Source: Actinomycetota bacterium
GTDB lineage: Bacteria; Actinomycetota; UBA4738; HRBIN12
Direction: 5' to 3'
DNA: 9,017 nucleotides
NCBI GenBank assembly: GCA_005883885.1
Contig: VAYF01000108.1
Coordinates: forward strand, 1-9,017
This document shows positions 5,625 through 9,017 of the stretch, in pieces. Made by a program: the position numbers and the translations under genes. Under the pieces are notes generated by a model. That model searched no databases, was not told the origin of the DNA, and was given only the letters and a program-made list of their open reading frames with translations. How positions within the stretch are numbered: the first letter of the stretch is position 1; each line of letters begins with the position of its first letter.

Positions 5625-6851
5625 TCAGCCCGCGACGCGCTCGGCGAGGTCGATCAGGCCGGTTCGGGTCGTCACGCCGAAGTCCGGCGTCCAGGCCACG
5701 GGCCACGTGGAGAACTTGGCGATGACGACGTCGGCCGGACCGTGGACCAACACGGTCTGGCCGTTGATGCCCGACGCCATGAGGATCGGGCCGCGCGGGT
5801 CGACCACCCAGAACTGGTTCCGGTAGTACGCGCCGGCGGGGAACTCGACGGCGTCGGGAGCGGCCGCGAACGCCGCCACGGTCTCGGGATCCGCGGTCAG
5901 GGTGTCCTGGATCCACTCCCGGGGGATCACCTGTTCGCTTCCGCGCCGCCCGTCTCGCAGGATGAGGAGCCCGAACCTGGCCAGATCTCGCAGCGTGCAG
6001 CAGATGCCGCCGTCGGCCATCGCGTTGCCGTGGCCGTCGACGGTCACCTCGGCGTCGGCCTCCGCACCCATCGGTCCCCAGAGCTCGTTCGCGACCAGAT
6101 CCCCGAACCGGGCGCCGGCGGCACGCTCCATCACCCACGCCAGCAGGTCGGTGAGGATCGATCGGTAGTCGAAGCGGCCCCCGTGGGGACGCTCGTTCCC
6201 GAGGGTCGCGTAGTAAGCGGTGATGTCGACAGGCAGGTCGAGGTTCGTGCGCGGTCGCCACAGGTAGATCTGCTCGTAGACGCGGACGTCGGCATCGAGG
6301 TTCGTGTAGTCCTCGTCGAACCGCGTCCCCGCCCGCATGTCCAACAGATGGCGCACCGTGCACCCGTCCCATGACGTGCCGGCGAGCTCGGGCAGGTGCG
6401 TGGTCACCGGATCGTTCGGCGACAGGAGTCCCCTACCCACCAACCGCCCGCACACCACCGACGTGACCGACTTCGAGACGGACATCAGCAGGTGCCGCGT
6501 ACGGGCCGCCATCCCGTTGACGTACGACTCCATGAGCACCCGTCCGCCGTGCAGGACGATGATGCCGTCGGTGTAGGTGCGCTCGAGGAAGGTTGCGAGC
6601 GGCACCGGCCGCCCGTCGGAGCGGACCGGCGTCCTCGTGAGGTCGCGGACATCCTCCGGCAGTCGCGCGACGGGGCCGTCACCGCGCGCGATCCGGGCGG
6701 TCGGGATCAGCTCGCCGACGTGCTGGAACGCCCACCGGTTGAACGGCGGCTCCTGCCAGTTCGCGAGCGTCACCGATCGCTCGGCGGGGAACGGGGGCGG
6801 GCCCGCCATCAGCCCGAGGTCGGCCGCCGTCGGGATCCTCTCGCGTGTCAC
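5625..6851 (-). CDS. NylB-like serine hydrolase (6-aminohexanoate-dimer hydrolase family, beta-lactamase fold)
   Basis: A 408-residue (from GTG 6851) member of the beta-lactamase/class C esterase superfamily that closely resembles NylB, the nylon-oligomer hydrolase. Shared blocks include NWQEPPFNRWAFQHVGELIP at 31-50, HLLMSVSKSVTS at 120-131, DEDY at 179-182, FDYRS at 227-231, LLAWVMERAAG, DGGICCTLRDLARFG and GINGQ plus AKFSTWP near the end. Ser124 and Lys127 form the SxxK nucleophile pair, Tyr229 is the third catalytic residue and Tyr182 matches NylB Tyr170; the spacings from the Ser (58 and 105) agree closely with NylB (58 and 103). The natural substrate is unknown: carboxylesters, D-amino-acid peptides or linear amides are all possible. 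No signal peptide is seen, so it is probably cytoplasmic. The start is uncertain. GTG 6851 keeps the LGLM-GPPPF block that I believe is conserved; ATG 6809 would give 394 residues. Neither has a good ribosome binding site. A mini reading frame overlaps the GTG. Confidence 0.85.
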   Translation of the reverse strand: MTRERIPTAADLGLMAGPPPFPAERSVTLANWQEPPFNRWAFQHVGELIPTARIARGDGPVARLPEDVRDLTRTPVRSDGRPVPLATFLERTYTDGIIVLHGGRVLMESYVNGMAARTRHLLMSVSKSVTSVVCGRLVGRGLLSPNDPVTTHLPELAGTSWDGCTVRHLLDMRAGTRFDEDYTNLDADVRVYEQIYLWRPRTNLDLPVDITAYYATLGNERPHGGRFDYRSILTDLLAWVMERAAGARFGDLVANELWGPMGAEADAEVTVDGHGNAMADGGICCTLRDLARFGLLILRDGRRGSEQVIPREWIQDTLTADPETVAAFAAAPDAVEFPAGAYYRNQFWVVDPRGPILMASGINGQTVLVHGPADVVIAKFSTWPVAWTPDFGVTTRTGLIDLAERVAG

Positions 6852-6871
6852 GTGCCGCCGGCCCGATCCAT
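6848..6871 (-). CDS. Possible 7-codon leader peptide (MDRAGGT) or displaced start of the NylB-like gene
   Basis: ATG 6871-6869 lies exactly 7 nt after the -10 box TATCCT (6884-6879), the position of a leaderless start codon, but it is not in frame with the hydrolase. It reads MDRAGGT and stops at TGA 6850-6848, which overlaps the GTG (6851-6849) as GTGA. This layout allows re-initiation on the hydrolase. Alternatively a one-base sequence error separates this ATG from the hydrolase frame, and it is the true start. Confidence 0.35.
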   Translation of the reverse strand: MDRAGGT

Positions 6872-6878
6872 GGCGCGC

Positions 6879-6884
6879 AGGATA
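6879..6884 (-). promoter_or_regulatory. Probable -10 box (TATCCT) for the NylB-like gene
   Basis: On the - strand TATCCT (TAnnnT class) is followed by GCGCGCC and the ATG at 6871. It faces the + strand box at 6908-6913 across 23 bp, so two polymerases could not occupy both at once. No clear -35 was found. Confidence 0.5.
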
Positions 6885-6907
6885 CGGCCGTCCCTCGCCA
6901 TCGGTCG

Positions 6908-6913
6908 TAGCCT
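6908..6913 (+). promoter_or_regulatory. Probable -10 box (TAGCCT) for the OsmC-like gene
   Basis: TAGCCT (TAnnnT class) is followed by 7 nt (GCCGAGC) and the ATG at 6921, predicting a leaderless mRNA. No Shine-Dalgarno site precedes the ATG, which supports this. No clear -35 was found. Confidence 0.5.
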
Positions 6914-6920
6914 GCCGAGC

Positions 6921-7310
6921 ATGGACGCGAACCGGAACTTGAGCCTCACGGCGAACGAGGACGGCACCGTCATCGTCACGAACCGGCACGGCACGCAGGT
7001 CACGATCGACCTGCACGGCATGCGCGGCCTGACGCCGCTGGAGATGCTGCTTGCCGCTGTCGGGAGCTGCAGCGCTGTCGACATCGTCGAGTTGATGCGG
7101 AAACAACGGGCGCCGGTGGCGCCGCTCGCCGTCGACGTCGAGGGGCTCAAGGACGACCAGCGGATGCAGTGGTTGCGGGTGACGTATCACGTGGCGGAGG
7201 AGGTCGACGCGCGCAAGTTCGAGCGCGCCCGGTCGAAGACCGCCGACGATCTCTGCACGGTCTCTCGGACGCTCACGCACGGCTGTCCCGTCGAGCACGT
7301 CGTCGGATAG
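6921..7310 (+). CDS. OsmC family peroxiredoxin-like protein (YhfA-type)
   Basis: A 129-residue protein of the OsmC/Ohr superfamily, homodimeric cytoplasmic proteins that use cysteine chemistry against organic hydroperoxides. The central helix motif LTPLEMLLAAVGSCSAVDIVEL (residues 37-58) carries the peroxidatic-type Cys50, and GLKDDQRMQWLRVTYHV at 75-91 is the usual following strand. The C-terminal HGCPVEHVV at 120-128 supplies Cys122, the position of the second OsmC cysteine. An additional Cys112 (LCTVSRTL) matches the cysteine seen in YhfA-like members. The length is normal, though the N-terminal strand region is slightly short. It is transcribed divergently from the NylB-like hydrolase with only 49 bp between the two ATG codons, so shared control is possible. 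The physiological peroxide is unknown. Confidence 0.88.
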   Translation: MDANRNLSLTANEDGTVIVTNRHGTQVTIDLHGMRGLTPLEMLLAAVGSCSAVDIVELMRKQRAPVAPLAVDVEGLKDDQRMQWLRVTYHVAEEVDARKFERARSKTADDLCTVSRTLTHGCPVEHVVG

Positions 7311-7368
7311 GGCCGCCCGACCCAGCGTTCAGCCGAACGGATCGCCGAGGCTAGGGGTTCATGCTGGT

Positions 7369-7878
7369 GTGGCGGTGCAGACGGCTTCGGATGTGGATGG
7401 AGGAGCGATCGAGTTCGAGGACCTCTACCTCGACGAGCGCATCCGGCTCGTCAGAGCGATGCTCCTGCTGACCGGACGGGCCGGCGAGGCCGAAGACCTC
7501 GCCCAGGAGGCGTTCGTGCGGGTGTACGAGCGCTGGTCGCACGTCCGGGAGATGGAGTCGCCTACGGGCTACCTCTACCGAACGGCCCTGAACCTGCACC
7601 GGAAGCGCTTGCGGCGCCTCGCCGTGGAGCTTCGGAAGCGTGCGGTGCGACAGGACGACGACCGAGGCGGGGACGTCGGAGACGAACGTCTCGATCTCTT
7701 GCGGGCCGTCGCCGCGCTGCCGATCGCGCAGCGACAGGCGGTCGTGCTCGTCGACTGGTTGGGATTCCCGCCTTCGGAGGCGGCACTCCTTCTTGGGATC
7801 GAGGCCGCGTCGGTTCGCGGACGGCTGCATCGCGCGCGACGGGAGCTTCGGCGTCAGGATGGAGGCAACGATGCGTGA
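7369..7878 (+). CDS. ECF RNA polymerase sigma factor, SigE-like family
   Basis: A 169-residue sigma-70 family factor of the extracytoplasmic-function group, which directs RNA polymerase to a small regulon. Region 2 spans about 15-82: FEDLYLDERIRLVRAMLLLTG, AEDLAQEAFVRVYERWSHV (core binding and -10 recognition) and PTGYLYRTALNLHRKRLRR. Region 4 spans about 108-160: LLRAVAALPIAQRQAVVLVDW, the helix-turn-helix PSEAALLLGIEAASVRGRLHRAR. The linker at 90-106 is acidic. The start is taken as GTG 7369 because it is the first in-frame start in the gap; AGGGG lies 11 nt upstream, a loose spacing. The 58-bp gap after the OsmC gene contains a small CGTTC/GAACG hairpin at 7326-7339 and a possible TAGGGG box at 7352. 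The 3' end overlaps the next gene by 8 bases, so the two proteins are made together. Confidence 0.9.
   Translation: MAVQTASDVDGGAIEFEDLYLDERIRLVRAMLLLTGRAGEAEDLAQEAFVRVYERWSHVREMESPTGYLYRTALNLHRKRLRRLAVELRKRAVRQDDDRGGDVGDERLDLLRAVAALPIAQRQAVVLVDWLGFPPSEAALLLGIEAASVRGRLHRARRELRRQDGGNDA
7861..7865 (+). promoter_or_regulatory. Shine-Dalgarno site (GGAGG) inside the sigma gene
   Basis: GGAGG is followed by CAACG and ATG 7871-7873. It lies within the last codons of the sigma factor gene and fixes the start of the overlapping downstream gene. Confidence 0.7.
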
Positions 7879-8983
7879 GGACGTGAACGACCTTCTCGAT
7901 CGTGCGGTCGGCTGGTACCGGCCGAGGACCGCGCCGGATCCGGCCTCGATCGCTGGGATCGCCGGCAGGCGGCGTCGGCGTCGGCGGCTCGGCGCGATCG
8001 CGGTCTCCACGCTGATCACGCTCGGCTCGCTCGTCCTCCTCATCGGCACCCTGAAGCCAGGCGGATCGCAACCGCCCGTCGGTAGCGGTACGCCGAGCGG
8101 CAGCGTGATCCCGACCTCGACCGGCCAGGCGATCGGGTTCCACGGCCTCGAGGTGACCGTGCCGGCGTCCTGGGCGATCAACGACACCACGTGCGGGACG
8201 CCGCAGAGCGACACGGTGATCCGCGACGAAGGTGCCACGACCACCTGCCTGGTCTCGCGGCCTGCGGGGATCAGCAGCCTCGAGCTGGTCGACAACCCTC
8301 AGTACTGGCGGCCGAAGATGCGGTCCGTTCGCACCCTGACGAACCCGCATGGCGTACAGGTGGAACGAGGCATCGTTCCCGATCGTCCCGGCGCGACGAT
8401 CTATGTGCCCGAGGTACACGTCTTGATGTTCGTCGACACCGTGACCGACGCGGAGACCAACGCGATCGTCGGTTCGATCCAGCTCGCCGATACCGATCCG
8501 AACGGATGCGCGATGCGCGAGATGGAGCTCGACCCTCTCCCCTCGTACCGACCCGGGGCTCCGATGAACGACGTGCTGATCCCCGGCTCGCCGTCGACGA
8601 TCGCGATCTGCCACTACATCGACCATTGGCTCGTGAGCTCAGCGGCGCTGACGGGCCAGGAGATGACCGATCTGGTTGGCGTGATCAACGCACTGCCCGA
8701 AGGCTTCGTCCACGCGCCGCCGAGCACCTACGATCCTTCGCTGTGCAGCGAGCCGTCATCAGCGGGCGGCGAGCTCGGCAGCGGGTTCGTCCTGTGGGTC
8801 GGCGAGGCTGGCTCCGCTCCACTTCCGCTCTGGGCGCACGTCGGGATCTGCGGCCATCTCGGCATCACGAACGGCGTACGCGACGGACGGCTGACGCCCG
8901 ACCTCGCCGCGGCGTTGAACGGGCCCCTCCTTGCCGGATACGTGATGCCCGGACGCCTCGTTCCCGACTCTCCCTCGAACTGA
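7871..8983 (+). CDS. Membrane-anchored protein with a large outer domain; possible sensor or anti-sigma partner of the sigma factor
   Basis: A 370-residue protein. Residues 1-39 are cytoplasmic and end in a run of seven arginines (33-39). Residues 40-61 (LGAIAVSTLITLGSLVLLIGTL) form one membrane helix with the positive charges inside. A Gly/Ser/Pro/Thr-rich linker (63-86) leads to about 285 outer residues. The outer part has six cysteines (108, 126, 213, 247, 292, 327), enough for three disulfides, and segments such as FHGLEVTVPASWAIND and AICHYIDHWLVSSAALTG. No family is recognised. The 8-base overlap with the sigma factor gene (ATGCGTGA) and the topology suggest a partner that senses conditions outside the cell. 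However, the cytoplasmic part shows no zinc-binding HxxxCxxC anti-sigma motif and is only about 40 residues, so this role is inference. The start is set by GGAGG at 7861-7865. Confidence 0.8.
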   Translation: MREDVNDLLDRAVGWYRPRTAPDPASIAGIAGRRRRRRRLGAIAVSTLITLGSLVLLIGTLKPGGSQPPVGSGTPSGSVIPTSTGQAIGFHGLEVTVPASWAINDTTCGTPQSDTVIRDEGATTTCLVSRPAGISSLELVDNPQYWRPKMRSVRTLTNPHGVQVERGIVPDRPGATIYVPEVHVLMFVDTVTDAETNAIVGSIQLADTDPNGCAMREMELDPLPSYRPGAPMNDVLIPGSPSTIAICHYIDHWLVSSAALTGQEMTDLVGVINALPEGFVHAPPSTYDPSLCSEPSSAGGELGSGFVLWVGEAGSAPLPLWAHVGICGHLGITNGVRDGRLTPDLAAALNGPLLAGYVMPGRLVPDSPSN

Positions 8984-9017
8984 TCGAGCCGAAAGAATTC
9001 CCGTGCGTGTGCCAGGC

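Noticed and set aside
6852..7298. Upstream extension of the NylB-like frame across the OsmC gene
   Set aside because: It is antisense to a clear OsmC protein, shows no family similarity and has no suitable start signal.
7326..7339. CGTTC/GAACG hairpin after the OsmC gene as a terminator or sigma operator
   Set aside because: A 5-bp stem is expected by chance; the GAAC resembles ECF -35 elements, but no matching -10 is correctly spaced.
7966..7990. GGCGTC-type tandem repeats in the membrane protein gene
   Set aside because: They simply encode the arginine run before the membrane helix; no longer repeat unit is present.

Overview
The window is high-GC and gene-dense, with NNS-biased codons, GTG starts, tail-to-head overlaps and -10 boxes of the TAnnnT type placed directly in front of start codons. 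With a SigE-like ECF sigma factor and a NylB-like serine hydrolase, this suggests an uncultured actinomycete (Actinomycetota; a high-GC Chloroflexota lineage is the main alternative). No rRNA, tRNA, CRISPR array, transposase or phage gene was seen. There is no gene-free stretch over 300 bases.

Left region (2-5278, + strand). The window opens inside a tryptophanase-type PLP lyase gene. A 31-bp gap with a probable leaderless promoter then leads into a two-gene carbohydrate cassette. The first gene is a 794-residue fusion of a GT4 glycosyltransferase and a GH130-type mannoside phosphorylase or mannosidase. The second encodes a 356-residue protein that looks like an (alpha/alpha)6 six-hairpin domain. 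Together they may make and turn over a mannose-containing glycan. The second gene contains two very long inverted repeats: a 58-bp near-palindrome (27 bp paired) and a perfect 20-bp hairpin with a 3-nt loop. Its stop codon overlaps the start of a TauE/SafE-family permease gene, which carries a single-base frameshift near 5080. A strong hairpin terminator at 5283-5311 closes the block.

Middle region (5339-6871, - strand). A 58-residue single-span membrane protein with an excellent ribosome binding site lies next to a homologue of 6-aminohexanoate-dimer hydrolase (NylB; beta-lactamase/esterase fold, SxxK). Upstream of the NylB-like gene is a tiny 7-codon reading frame. It sits exactly 7 nt behind a -10 box, and its stop overlaps the GTG start of the hydrolase.

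Right region (6908-8983, + strand). An OsmC/YhfA-type peroxiredoxin is transcribed divergently from the hydrolase. After it come a SigE-family ECF sigma factor and, overlapping it by 8 bases, a membrane-anchored protein with a large cysteine-containing outer domain, possibly the sigma factor's sensor or anti-sigma partner. The last 34 bases hold nothing recognisable.

All family assignments come from reading motifs and remembered family sequences; no database search was run.
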